This document shows positions 27,990-36,368 of a DNA stretch of 64,000 bases, in pieces. The translations under genes were made by a program, and so were the position numbers. Source of the DNA: Streptomyces sp. NBC_01465 (GTDB taxonomy: Bacteria; Actinomycetota; Actinomycetes; Streptomycetales; Streptomycetaceae); assembly GCF_036227325.1 (NCBI RefSeq), contig NZ_CP109467.1, positions 1,860,001-1,924,000 on the forward strand, given 5' to 3'. The notes below the pieces were generated by a model. The model saw only the letters and a list, made by a program, of their open reading frames with translations, had not been told where the DNA came from and did not search any database. Position 1 is the first letter of the stretch. The number at the start of each line of letters is the position of its first letter.

Positions 27990-28457
27990 TCAGGCCTTGG
28001 GCTCGGAGCCGGTCTCGGCCGCCGAGCCGCTTTCCACGCGCTTCTTCAGACCCGCCAGGGCGCGGTCGATGATGACCTTCTCCGCCTTGCGCTTGATCAT
28101 GCCGAGCATCGGGATCTTGACGTCGACCGTCAGCTGGTACGTGACCTCCGTGGCGTCGCCCTTGGCCGCCAGCCGGTACGAACCGTCCAGCGAGCGGAGC
28201 ATCTGCGACTTGACCAGCGTCCAGCCGACCTCGTTCTCGCCGGTCCAGGTGTACGCGAGGGTGTGGTCGTCCTTGATCGCCCCGGCGTCGAGCACCAGGC
28301 GCACCTTCTCGGCGCGGCCCTTGTCGTCGCTGGAAAGGACCTCGGCCTCCTTCACCTCGCCGGTCCACTCCGGGTAGCGGGCGAAGTCGGCGATCACTCC
28401 CATGACGTCGGCCGGTGCAGCCTCGATCGTGATGCTCGAGCTGGTGTGTTCAGCCAT
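27990..28457 (-). CDS. SRPBCC (START-like) ligand-binding protein
   Basis: This 155-residue protein of the polyketide-cyclase/START superfamily has a large hydrophobic pocket fold. The sequence opens with TSSSITIEAAPADVMGVIAD, then FARYPEWTGEVKEAEVLSSD, the typical first helix and strands. The middle is beta-rich (YRLAAKGDATEVTYQLTVDV) and it closes with a long C-terminal helix (AEKVIIDRALAGLKKRVES). It probably binds a lipid or other hydrophobic molecule, but nothing in the sequence identifies which. It is eight bases upstream of the ArsA-like gene, and the close coupling suggests they act together. Confidence 0.88.
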   Translation of the reverse strand: MAEHTSSSITIEAAPADVMGVIADFARYPEWTGEVKEAEVLSSDDKGRAEKVRLVLDAGAIKDDHTLAYTWTGENEVGWTLVKSQMLRSLDGSYRLAAKGDATEVTYQLTVDVKIPMLGMIKRKAEKVIIDRALAGLKKRVESGSAAETGSEPKA

Positions 28458-28532
28458 CGCGGTGGCGCCTCCAGTACGGGGTCCGGCAGGGGGGTGACGT
28501 ATGTGCTGTGCAGGCTATCGCGTATGCACAGC

Positions 28533-29294
28533 TCACCACTCCAGTGCCCACGGGCGGCCGGACGAGGCGAAGTGGCCGACGTTCACGCATTCCGTGCGGC
28601 CGATGCGGACCCGCTGGGCGAGCGGCTGGTGGACGTGGCCGAAGAGCGCGTACCGCGGCTTGGTGCGCCGGATCGCCTCGAGCAGGGCCCGGCTGCCGCG
28701 CTCGAAGCGGCGCGCCACGGTGTCGTACACCAGCTCGGGAACCTCGGGCGGGATGTGCGTGCAGAGGACGTCGACCTCGCCGAGGGCTTCGATCTTGGCC
28801 GCGTACTCCTCGTCGCCGATCTCGAACGGGGTGCGCATCGGCGTCCGCAGGCCGCCGCCGACGAAGCCGAAGACCCGGCCGCCGATCTCCACGCGCTCGC
28901 CGTCGAGGACGGTGGTGCCCGGGCCCGCGTACTGGGGCCAGAGGGACGGGATGTCGACGTTGCCGTAGGTGGCGTACGTCGGAGTGGGGAGGGCCGCGAA
29001 CATTTCGGCGTACTGCTTGCGTACGGCGCCCTCGATCGCGGCGTCCCGGTCTATTCCGGCCCAGAGCTCCCGCCCCAGGTCACGGGCCTCGTCGAACCGC
29101 CTGGCCGTGCGCAGCTCCACGATGCGGTCGGCGTTCTCGACGCCGAAGAGCTCGGGGAAGATGCCTCGCGAGTGATCCGCGTAGTCGAGGAAGAGAACCA
29201 GGTCACCGAGGCAGATCAGGGCGTCGGCACCGTCCCCCGCCCTCGCCAGGCCCTCGGTGTTGCCATGGACGTCACTGACCACATGCACGCGCAT
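28533..29294 (-). CDS. Calcineurin-like metallophosphoesterase
   Basis: This 253-residue protein has all the metallophosphoesterase signatures in order: SDVHGN (Asp8, His10), CLGDLV (Asp31), YGNVDIP (Asn-His substitute region), CTHIPPE (His) and GHVHQPL (His-x-His). It should bind two metal ions and cleave phosphoesters; the substrate is unknown. The insert between the second and third motifs (FLDYADHSRGIFPELFGVEN) is long and may be a lid. The ATG reads MRVHVVSDVHGN, giving the first motif at the usual position. It diverges from fadD15 across a 216-base region that contains a perfect palindrome. Confidence 0.9.
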   Translation of the reverse strand: MRVHVVSDVHGNTEGLARAGDGADALICLGDLVLFLDYADHSRGIFPELFGVENADRIVELRTARRFDEARDLGRELWAGIDRDAAIEGAVRKQYAEMFAALPTPTYATYGNVDIPSLWPQYAGPGTTVLDGERVEIGGRVFGFVGGGLRTPMRTPFEIGDEEYAAKIEALGEVDVLCTHIPPEVPELVYDTVARRFERGSRALLEAIRRTKPRYALFGHVHQPLAQRVRIGRTECVNVGHFASSGRPWALEW

Positions 29295-29448
29295 GCGATC
29301 ACCCTAGGACTCCGCCCACTGACTGGATAGAGGGGGTCGGACCTGCGGTTACTTCCGAGTCCCGATATGGGTGGACTACTGTTCGCGAAGAACCTCCGAT
29401 CCGTGTGACGCATGGAACATCTGGCCAGGACCCCCTATCCGGAACGCT

Positions 29449-29462
29449 TTACCCGCGGGTAA
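29449..29462. promoter_or_regulatory. Perfect 14-bp palindrome upstream of fadD15
   Basis: TTACCCGCGGGTAA is fully self-complementary and ends 48 bases before the fadD15 start codon. Its size and position fit the operator of a TetR-type repressor. No regulator gene of that kind is in the window. Confidence 0.5.
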
Positions 29463-29510
29463 CGTCCGGGCAGTCCATTAGCGGCGATGGCGCCCAGAGG
29501 AGCAGCAGTC

Positions 29511-31307
29511 TTGCGCGAGTTCAGCCTTCCGGCCCTGTACGAGGTCCCCTCGGACGGCAACCTGACGGATCTCATCCGCCGCAATGCCGCTCAGCATCCC
29601 GATGTGGCGGTGATGGGCCGCAAGGTGGCGGGTGCGTGGACGGATGTCACAGCCACCCAGTTCCTGGCCGAGGTCAGATCGGCGGCGAAGGGCCTCATCG
29701 CGGCGGGGATCCAGCCCGGCGACCGCGTCGCCCTCATGTCCCGTACCCGCTACGAGTGGGTCCAGCTGGACTTCGCGATCTGGAGCGCGGGCGCGATCAC
29801 GGTGCCGGTGTACGAGACCAGCTCGCCCGAGCAGGTGCAGTGGATCCTCGGCGACTCCGGCTCGGTCGCGGTGATCGTGGAGTCGGACGCGCACGCGGCC
29901 GCGGTGGAGTCCGTACGGCACTCCCTGCCCGGCCTGCAGCACCTCTGGCAGATCGACAAGGGTGCCGTCGACCAGTTGCGCACCGCCGGCGCGGAGGTCC
30001 CGGACGCCGTCGTCGAGGAGCGCAGCTCCAGCGCGAAGGCCGACGACCCGGCCACGATCGTCTACACCTCGGGCACCACGGGACGTCCCAAGGGCTGTGT
30101 GCTGACGCACCGCAGCTTCTTCGCGGAGTGCGGCAACATCGTCGAGCGGCTCAAGCCCCTCTTCCGTACGGGCGAGTGCTCGGTCCTGCTCTTCCTGCCC
30201 GCGGCCCATGTCTTCGGCCGGCTGGTCGAGGTGGCCTCGGTGATGGCGCCGATCAAGATCGGCTGCGTCCCCGACATCAAGAACCTCACCGACGAACTGG
30301 CGTCCTTCCGCCCGACGTTGATCCTCGGCGTCCCGCGCGTCTTCGAGAAGGTCTACAACTCGGCGCGCGCCAAGGCCCAGGCCGACGGCAAGGGCAAGAT
30401 CTTCGACAAGGCCGCGCACACCGCGATCGCCTACAGCCGCGCGCTCGGCACCCCCCAGGGTCCGTCCGTCGGCCTGAAGTTCAAGCACAAGGTCTTCGAC
30501 CGGCTGGTCTTCTCCAAGCTGCGCGCGGTGCTCGGCGGCCGCGGCGAGTACGCGATCTCGGGCGGCGCCCCGCTCGGCGAGCGTCTCGGCCACTTCTACC
30601 GGGGCATCGGCTTCACGGTCCTGGAGGGGTACGGACTGACCGAGTCCTGTGCCGCCACCGCGTTCAACCCGTGGGACCGCCAGAAGATCGGCACGGTCGG
30701 CCAGCCGCTGCCGGGTTCGGTCGTCCGCATCGCCGACGACGGTGAAGTGCTGCTCCACGGCGAGCACTTGTTCAGCGGTTACTGGAACAACGAGGCGGCG
30801 ACCGCCGAGGCCCTGGCCGACGGCTGGTTCCACACCGGTGACATCGGCACCCTCGACGAGGACGGCTACCTCGCGATCACCGGCCGCAAGAAGGAGATCA
30901 TCGTGACGGCGGGCGGCAAGAACGTCGCCCCCGCGGTGATCGAGGACCGTATCCGGGCGCACGCCCTGGTCGCGGAGTGCATGGTCGTCGGCGACGGGCG
31001 GCCCTTCGTGGGCGCGCTGGTCACGCTGGACGACGAGTTCCTGGGCCGCTGGGCCGAGGAGCACGGCAAGCCGGCGTCCTCCACGGCGGCTTCGCTGCGC
31101 GACGACGCGGACCTCCTCGCCGAGGTGCAGCGGGCGGTGGACGACGGCAACGCGGCGGTCTCCAAGGCGGAGTCGGTGCGCAAGTTCCGTATCCTGCCTG
31201 CCCAGTTCACCGAGGAGGCGGGTCACATCACCCCGTCCCTGAAGCTCAAGCGGAACGTGGTGGCGAAGGACTTCGCGGACGAGATCGAGGCGATCTACCG
31301 CGGCTGA
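29511..31307 (+). CDS. Long-chain fatty-acid-CoA ligase (FadD15-like)
   Basis: This enzyme activates long-chain fatty acids with ATP and CoA via an acyl-adenylate. The 598-residue protein has the AMP-binding P-loop YTSGTTGRPKG, the FLPAAHVFGR segment, GYGLTESCAATAFN, the hinge TGDIGTLDEDGYL with GRKKEII, and a final catalytic Lys region (SLKLKRNVVAKDF). The TTG at 29511 (reading LREFSLPALY) is preceded by GAGGAG nine bases upstream and gives the family length; an ATG at 29487 would add eight residues. Its neighbour on the other strand is pimB, the same arrangement as Rv2187/Rv2188c. Confidence 0.93.
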   Translation: MREFSLPALYEVPSDGNLTDLIRRNAAQHPDVAVMGRKVAGAWTDVTATQFLAEVRSAAKGLIAAGIQPGDRVALMSRTRYEWVQLDFAIWSAGAITVPVYETSSPEQVQWILGDSGSVAVIVESDAHAAAVESVRHSLPGLQHLWQIDKGAVDQLRTAGAEVPDAVVEERSSSAKADDPATIVYTSGTTGRPKGCVLTHRSFFAECGNIVERLKPLFRTGECSVLLFLPAAHVFGRLVEVASVMAPIKIGCVPDIKNLTDELASFRPTLILGVPRVFEKVYNSARAKAQADGKGKIFDKAAHTAIAYSRALGTPQGPSVGLKFKHKVFDRLVFSKLRAVLGGRGEYAISGGAPLGERLGHFYRGIGFTVLEGYGLTESCAATAFNPWDRQKIGTVGQPLPGSVVRIADDGEVLLHGEHLFSGYWNNEAATAEALADGWFHTGDIGTLDEDGYLAITGRKKEIIVTAGGKNVAPAVIEDRIRAHALVAECMVVGDGRPFVGALVTLDDEFLGRWAEEHGKPASSTAASLRDDADLLAEVQRAVDDGNAAVSKAESVRKFRILPAQFTEEAGHITPSLKLKRNVVAKDFADEIEAIYRG

Positions 31308-31319
31308 GGCCGCCGTACG

Positions 31320-31364
31320 CGAGCGAGGGGCGCCGGTCCGGTCAGGGACGGCGCCCCTCGCTCG
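31320..31364. terminator. Bidirectional terminator between fadD15 and pimB
   Basis: CGAGCGAGGGGCGCCG (31320-31335) and its exact complement (31349-31364) lie between the convergent stops of the acyl-CoA ligase (31307) and the mannosyltransferase (31371). The 16-bp stem has a 13-base loop. Confidence 0.8.
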
Positions 31365-31370
31365 TCAGCG

Positions 31371-32513
31371 TCACAGCAGGGCTTTGAGCTTCTCGGCGAG
31401 CAGGTCCCAGCGCCACTTCTCCTCGACCCAGGCACGCCCGCGCTCGCCCATCCGCCGCCGCAGCTCAGGGTCCTGGAGGAGCGCGGTGATCCGGTCGGCC
31501 GCGTCCTCGGGCGAGCCGCCGCGGACCACCCAGCCGGTCTCCCCGTCGAGTACGGCGTCCGGCGCACCGCCCGAATCGCCGCCGACCACCGGGATCCCGG
31601 TCGCGGACGCCTCCAGGTAGACGATGCCGAGCCCCTCGACGTCCAGTCCGCCCCTGCGCGTACGGCACGGCATCGCGAAGACGTCACCGGCGCCGTAATG
31701 CGCGGGCAGCTCCGCCCAGGGGACGGACCCGGTGAAGCGCACGGAGTCCGCGACGCGCGTCTCGGCGGCGAGCTTGCGCAGTTCCTTCTCGTACGGACCG
31801 CCGCCCACGATCAGCAGCACCGCGTCCGGCTCCTTCGCCAGGATCGCGGGCATCGCCAGGATCAGGGTGTCCTGGCCCTTGCGCGGCACGAGGCGCGAGA
31901 CGCAGACGACCACCGGGCGGTCGCTCAGCCCGAGCCGGGCCCGCACCTCTGCGCCGCCCGAGCCGGGGTGGAAGGTCTTCTCGTCGACGCCGGGCGGCAG
32001 TTGGGCCATGCGGCCCGCAGCGTCGGGGGTGAGCGCGGCGGCGATCCGGGAGCGCGTGTACTCACCCAGATAGGTGATCGTGTCCGTGCCTTCGCCGATC
32101 CTGCGCAGCAGTTGGCGCGATGCGGGCAACTGCGCCCACCCCGCCTCGTGCCCGTGCGTGGTGGCGACGATCCGCTCGGCGCCCGCCTTGCGCAGGGCCG
32201 GGGTCATCAGCCCGAGCGGTGCGGCCGCCCCGAACCACACGGACCTGCAGCCGTGTTCACGCAGGAGCTCTGTCGCCCTTCGGGTGACGCGCGGGGTCGG
32301 CAGCAGCATCGTGGTGCGGTCGCGTACGACCGGATACGGCTGCTCGGCGTCGAAGGCCGCGGTCGCCTCGGCGCCTTCGTGGCCGCGCTTCCAGGTGGAG
32401 GCGTAGACGACGATCTGCTCGGGATCCAGCCGCAGCGCCATGTTGTGCAGGAACGCCTGGATCCCGCCCGGGCGCGGCGGGAAGTCATTGGTCACGATCA
32501 AGGTCTTGTGCAT
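31371..32513 (-). CDS. pimB: GT4 glycosyltransferase, PimB-like phosphatidylinositol mannoside mannosyltransferase
   Basis: This 380-residue GT-B enzyme closely resembles mycobacterial PimB' (Rv2188c), which transfers mannose from GDP-mannose to phosphatidylinositol monomannoside at the inner membrane face. Shared segments are TNDFPPRPGGIQ near the start, VWFGAAAPLGL, THGHEAGW, the donor-binding SRLVPRKGQDTL, VGGGPYEKELRKLA, FAMPCRTRRGGLDVEGLGIV and the EX7E-like GIVYLEASATGIPVVGG. The ATG at 32513 aligns with the family start; upstream codons are not conserved. The GT87 gene diverges from it, another link with PIM/lipomannan assembly. Activity in Streptomyces is inferred from the mycobacterial enzyme. 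Confidence 0.9.
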   Translation of the reverse strand: MHKTLIVTNDFPPRPGGIQAFLHNMALRLDPEQIVVYASTWKRGHEGAEATAAFDAEQPYPVVRDRTTMLLPTPRVTRRATELLREHGCRSVWFGAAAPLGLMTPALRKAGAERIVATTHGHEAGWAQLPASRQLLRRIGEGTDTITYLGEYTRSRIAAALTPDAAGRMAQLPPGVDEKTFHPGSGGAEVRARLGLSDRPVVVCVSRLVPRKGQDTLILAMPAILAKEPDAVLLIVGGGPYEKELRKLAAETRVADSVRFTGSVPWAELPAHYGAGDVFAMPCRTRRGGLDVEGLGIVYLEASATGIPVVGGDSGGAPDAVLDGETGWVVRGGSPEDAADRITALLQDPELRRRMGERGRAWVEEKWRWDLLAEKLKALL

Positions 32514-32613
32514 CGCCGCCGACAGTACCGGGCGGCCCTGCTTGATGGCTCGCGCACAGCGCGGCCCGGCATGATGACACCCCAACACCCCACTAATACG
32601 GATGAGGCGGGCC

Positions 32614-33855
32614 ATGCCGGGCGCAAACAGCACAAAATCCATCGTCGCGGTCTGGCTCCTCACCAGAACCGTGCTGCTGCTCTGCGTCTTCCACGTCCTG
32701 ACCGCCCCCGGCGTCGACGTCACGGGCGACGTCTCGGTGATCTACCAGGGCTGGTACGAGATCCTCAAGACCGGCACCTACCCCCTCGACGACGTCACCT
32801 GGCAGTACCCGCCGGCCGCGGCCCTCGTCATCCTCTCCCCCGCCCTGCTGCCCTTCCTCTCCTACGCCTCCGCCTTCTTCGTCCTGGCCTTCCTGTGCGA
32901 CGCGGCGGTCCTCACGCTCCTCCTGCTCGCGGCCCGCCGCCCCGGCAGGCGGCTCGCGGGCGCCTGGGTGTGGGTCGCCGGTGTGGCGCTGCTCGGACCG
33001 ACCGCGTACGCCCGCTACGACCTGATGGTCACCGCCGTCGCCGTGGCCGCCCTGCTCGCCGGCGCCCGCCACCCGCGCACCATGGGCGCCCTGGCCGCCT
33101 TCGGCACGCTGCTGAAGGTCTGGCCGGTGCTGCTGCTCGCCGGCACCCCGCGCGGCCGCGCGACCCGTACCTCCTGGACGGCCGCCGCGGTCACCGCCAT
33201 CGCACTGCTGCTGCTCTTCGCCGCCGCGATGCCGGGCTCGCTCGCCTTCCTCACCTTCCAGCGCGACCGCGGCACGGAGGTCGAGTCGCTCGGCGCCATG
33301 GTCTTCCACGTGGCCCGGCACTTCGGCTGGCACGGGCAGGTGCTGCTCAACTACGGCTCGGTGGAGTTCCTCGGCCCGTACGTCTCCACCGTCTCCACCC
33401 TCGCGATGGGCCTCACCGTCACCGCCTTCGGCTGGCTGCTGTACTGGCGCATCGTCGCCAGGAGGTTCACCGCGAGCACGGTCTGCGACACGGCCCTCAC
33501 CGCGGTGCTGCTCTTCACCACCACCAGCCGCGTCATCAGCCCCCAGTACATGCTCTGGCTGGTCGGCCTCGCCGCCGCATGCCTGGTCCACCGCACCAGC
33601 CGCATGGCGCTCCCGGCCCGTCTGGTGCTGCTCGCCACCTTCTTCAGCTTCCTGGACTTCCCCGTCTGGTTCTCGCACGTGGTGGCCAGTGACGCGCTGG
33701 GGATCACGGTTCTTCTCGTACGCAACGGACTGCTGGTCGCCGCCTCGCTGATCGCCTGCCGCACCCTCTGGATCCACACGGTCGCCGAGCCGCGCCGCCG
33801 TGCGGCCCGCATCTCCGCCTCAACTGCCGGGGAACTCAGCCCAGTTGGCCTCTGA
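32614..33855 (+). CDS. GT87 (DUF2029) polyprenol-dependent mannosyltransferase-like membrane protein
   Basis: This roughly 413-residue multi-pass membrane glycosyltransferase of the GT-C type has about ten hydrophobic helices. The first luminal loop holds the conserved acidic pair in GVDVTGDVSVIYQGWYEI, followed by TYPLDDVTWQYPPAAALV. A later loop has SRVISPQYMLWL, a GT87 hallmark. In mycobacteria the syntenic Rv2181 adds alpha-1,2-mannose branches to lipomannan; a comparable role on phosphoinositol mannosides or another glycolipid is possible here. I chose the ATG at 32614, which has GAGGCGG upstream, over the one at 32602. It overlaps the convergent metallopeptidase gene by 20 bases. Confidence 0.88.
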   Translation: MPGANSTKSIVAVWLLTRTVLLLCVFHVLTAPGVDVTGDVSVIYQGWYEILKTGTYPLDDVTWQYPPAAALVILSPALLPFLSYASAFFVLAFLCDAAVLTLLLLAARRPGRRLAGAWVWVAGVALLGPTAYARYDLMVTAVAVAALLAGARHPRTMGALAAFGTLLKVWPVLLLAGTPRGRATRTSWTAAAVTAIALLLLFAAAMPGSLAFLTFQRDRGTEVESLGAMVFHVARHFGWHGQVLLNYGSVEFLGPYVSTVSTLAMGLTVTAFGWLLYWRIVARRFTASTVCDTALTAVLLFTTTSRVISPQYMLWLVGLAAACLVHRTSRMALPARLVLLATFFSFLDFPVWFSHVVASDALGITVLLVRNGLLVAASLIACRTLWIHTVAEPRRRAARISASTAGELSPVGL

Positions 33856-35062
33856 GGTACTCGCGCCAGCGGGCCGCGAAGTCCTCCGGCGTCGTCCCCA
33901 GCACCTCGTTCATGGCGTTCTCGACGGACCCGTCGCGCGTCTTGTGCGCGCCGACGGCCCGGTAGAAGGCGGTCAGTTTCGCCTCGCCCCACTCCTCGGC
34001 GATGAGCTTGCAGGCCAGCCAGCCGCCCTCGTACGCCCGCGCCAGCCTGTCCGCGTCGCCCCCGAAGCCGAAGTCCTCGTCGGTGGGCAGCGTGGCCGGC
34101 AGGGACCCGGCGCGGACCGCGGTCTGCAGTTCGGGGGCGGCCTGCGGGGCGGTGCGCCCGCTCCCCCGGTACGCGACCCAGTCGGCGAAGCCCTCGGAGA
34201 GCCAGAGCGGGGTGGCGGCGCTGGTGTGCTCGCGCGTCGCCACATGCGTGGTCTCGTGCGTCACCACCACCCGCTGCCCGAACTCGCCGAGGATCGCGTA
34301 CGCCTGCGGATTGACGATCACCCGGTCCGCGGGCGCCGAACCGGACCCGCCGGCCTCCCCCGTCGTCACCGCGGCGATCCCCCGGTACGAAGCGGCCGGT
34401 GCGCCCAGGAGCGAGGCCATCGCCTCCAGCGAGGACGGCATCAGCACGACCACCCGGCCCGCCCACTTCTCCTTCCACGCGGAGTCCACCGCGGGGACCG
34501 CCCGGTCCTCGACCGCGGCCACCTCGCGCAGCAGGCTCTCGCGCTGGCCGACCCCGAGCACCAGGCTGTGGCCGCCCGCGACGGCCGTGACCTTGCCCTG
34601 CTGCCAGAGCAGGCGTCCCGCGCCCTTGTCAGCCCGGTCGGCGGCGATGAACCACGTGCCGCTCCGCTCGACCAGGTCGAGGGTGCGAGCGGAGACGGCC
34701 GGCGCCTTGTCGTACCCCTTGATCCGGTACTCCAGGTCGGCCTCGGCGGTGGCCCGGGTGCCGGTACGCCGCACACTCTTGAGCCGGTAGCCCCACGAAC
34801 CGAGCGGAACCTCGGCGAGATTCCTGAACTCCCGCTGCTCCGCGGTCCGTTCGGCCTTCGCCTGCGGGTCGAGCACTCTCAGATAGGCGCTCTCGTCCCG
34901 GCCCACGACCGCGGCGGCCCGCCGGTCGAGCACCGCCTGGATGTCCCGTCCCGTGCTGTCGGGCGGTGCGGGCGCCGCGCACCCCGACGCGAGGACGAGA
35001 GCGGCGGCGCCCAGCGCCACCGCCCTCCGTCTCTGTCGTCTGCTCCGCCCCTGACCTGCCAC
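33836..35062 (-). CDS. Lipoprotein zinc metallopeptidase-like protein (gluzincin)
   Basis: This 408-residue exported protein has a basic start (QGRSRRQRRR), a hydrophobic stretch and the lipobox LASGC with Cys28 as the lipidated residue. The first part (about 40-190) looks like an NTF2-like or beta-rich domain. The second part contains HETTH (269-273) and the downstream third ligand Glu290 in WLSEGFADWVAY, the HExxH...E arrangement of gluzincin proteases. It should sit on the outer face of the membrane. Substrates are unknown. It ends inside the last codons of the GT87 gene (convergent overlap of 20 bases). Confidence 0.87.
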   Translation of the reverse strand: MAGQGRSRRQRRRAVALGAAALVLASGCAAPAPPDSTGRDIQAVLDRRAAAVVGRDESAYLRVLDPQAKAERTAEQREFRNLAEVPLGSWGYRLKSVRRTGTRATAEADLEYRIKGYDKAPAVSARTLDLVERSGTWFIAADRADKGAGRLLWQQGKVTAVAGGHSLVLGVGQRESLLREVAAVEDRAVPAVDSAWKEKWAGRVVVLMPSSLEAMASLLGAPAASYRGIAAVTTGEAGGSGSAPADRVIVNPQAYAILGEFGQRVVVTHETTHVATREHTSAATPLWLSEGFADWVAYRGSGRTAPQAAPELQTAVRAGSLPATLPTDEDFGFGGDADRLARAYEGGWLACKLIAEEWGEAKLTAFYRAVGAHKTRDGSVENAMNEVLGTTPEDFAARWREYLRGQLG

Positions 35063-35096
35063 GCTGCCGATCGTACGTCGCCGGGCCCGGTCGGGT

Positions 35097-36128
35097 TCAG
35101 ACCCGCGTCACCGAGGAAATCGGCATCATGCCGACCGGGTCGTAGCGCACCGGCGCGCCCGGGTACGGCGCGTGCACCACCTGACCGTTGCCCATGTACA
35201 TCGCCACATGGCTGGCGTCGTCGCGGTAGACCACCAGGTCACCGGGCTTGGCCTCGGAGAGAGGCACCTGCTGCCCGGCGTACCGCTGCTCCTGCGAGGT
35301 GCGCGGCAGTCCGACGCCGGCCTGGGCGTACGACCACTGGGTCAGCCCGGAGCAGTCGAAGCCGGAGGGCCCGTTGGCCCCCCAGATGTAGGGCCGCCCG
35401 ACGGCCTGCCGGGCCGCCATCACCGCTGCCGCCGCCCGGGCGGAGGAAGGGGCGGCGCCGGAGAGCGCGGGCATCTCCTCGCGGACCGAGGAGCGCGAGG
35501 CGTGGTCGTACGCCGCCCGCTCCTGTGAGGGCATCGCGTTGACCAGCCGCCTCGCCTGCGCCAGCTTGCTCTCGATCGCGCGCTTGTGGCGGGCGACGGC
35601 GGTCCTGGACGCCTCCAGCTCGGCGAGCTGGCGCACCGCCTCCGCCCGCTGCTGGCCCAGCCTGCGCTGCTCGGCCTGGACCTCGCGGATCTCGCCCGAC
35701 TGCAGGTCGCCGATCCGTTCGACGGCGGAGGCCTTGTCGAGGTAGGTGTCCGGGTTCTCGGAGAGCAGCAGCGCCAGCGAGGGGTCCATCCCGCCCGACC
35801 GGTACTGGGCGCCCGCGAACGCCCCGAGCCTGCCCCGCATCCGGTTCAGCCGCTCCTGGCCGCGCGAGACGCTGTCGCGGGTGGCGGCGACCTCCTTGCG
35901 CAGCCGGTCGGCACGCTCGTCCGCCTTGTTGTACGCCTCGGTGGCCTTCTCGGCCTGCGCGTAGAGCCCGTCGACCCTGGCCTGCGCGGAGGTGGCCGTG
36001 TCCTGCGGGTCGGCTTCCGCCGGGGCGGCTCCGAGGGCTGCCGCGGCGGTGGCCGCGGCGGCGGACAGCACGGTGACACGGGCGCTCTGGGTGAGGCCCG
36101 ACTGACCGGTTCGGCGATGGGACGCCAC
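35097..36128 (-). CDS. Secreted NlpC/P60 peptidoglycan endopeptidase (copy 1)
   Basis: This 343-residue hydrolase cleaves stem peptides in the wall (RipA/CwlO-like). After a signal peptide (to about Ala37) comes a long coiled-coil region (about 45-210) with Arg/Glu/Gln heptads. A C-terminal NlpC/P60 domain follows with catalytic Cys259 (GFDCSGLTQW), His307 (ASHVAMYMG) and His319 (VVHAPYPG). Coiled coils in this family hold the enzyme inactive or bind FtsEX-type partners. The GTG start (VASHRRTGQSG) has GGGAG nine bases upstream. The next gene is a diverged paralogue in tandem. Stop to start of the upstream gene is 240 bases with a hairpin. Confidence 0.92.
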   Translation of the reverse strand: MASHRRTGQSGLTQSARVTVLSAAAATAAAALGAAPAEADPQDTATSAQARVDGLYAQAEKATEAYNKADERADRLRKEVAATRDSVSRGQERLNRMRGRLGAFAGAQYRSGGMDPSLALLLSENPDTYLDKASAVERIGDLQSGEIREVQAEQRRLGQQRAEAVRQLAELEASRTAVARHKRAIESKLAQARRLVNAMPSQERAAYDHASRSSVREEMPALSGAAPSSARAAAAVMAARQAVGRPYIWGANGPSGFDCSGLTQWSYAQAGVGLPRTSQEQRYAGQQVPLSEAKPGDLVVYRDDASHVAMYMGNGQVVHAPYPGAPVRYDPVGMMPISSVTRV

Positions 36129-36263
36129 AGGAGTCGCACTCCCTTCCGCTGTGTGCGGCCCCCTGCCGCCCTGGTGGGCGGTCTGTTTGCCGGGAGCTGC
36201 GACGCCAGACAGTAGCCGGGCGACCACACTGCGGCCAAAGACCCCGTTGAGTACGCAAAGTGA

Positions 36264-36298
36264 CGCCCCGCCGGAGACCACAGGTCACCGACGGGGCG
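36264..36298 (-). terminator. Hairpin after the second NlpC/P60 gene
   Basis: CGCCCCGCCGG (36264-36274) pairs with CCGACGGGGCG (36288-36298) with one mismatch. On the minus strand it follows the stop of the 36369 gene by about 70 bases and precedes the next paralogue, so the two copies are probably separate transcripts. Confidence 0.6.
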
Positions 36299-36368
36299 GG
36301 GTGTCAGCTTGAGTTACCGTAATTCGCCCGTTTGGGCGGTGTCGGCAGCGCCTTTCAGGGGAGCCTGA

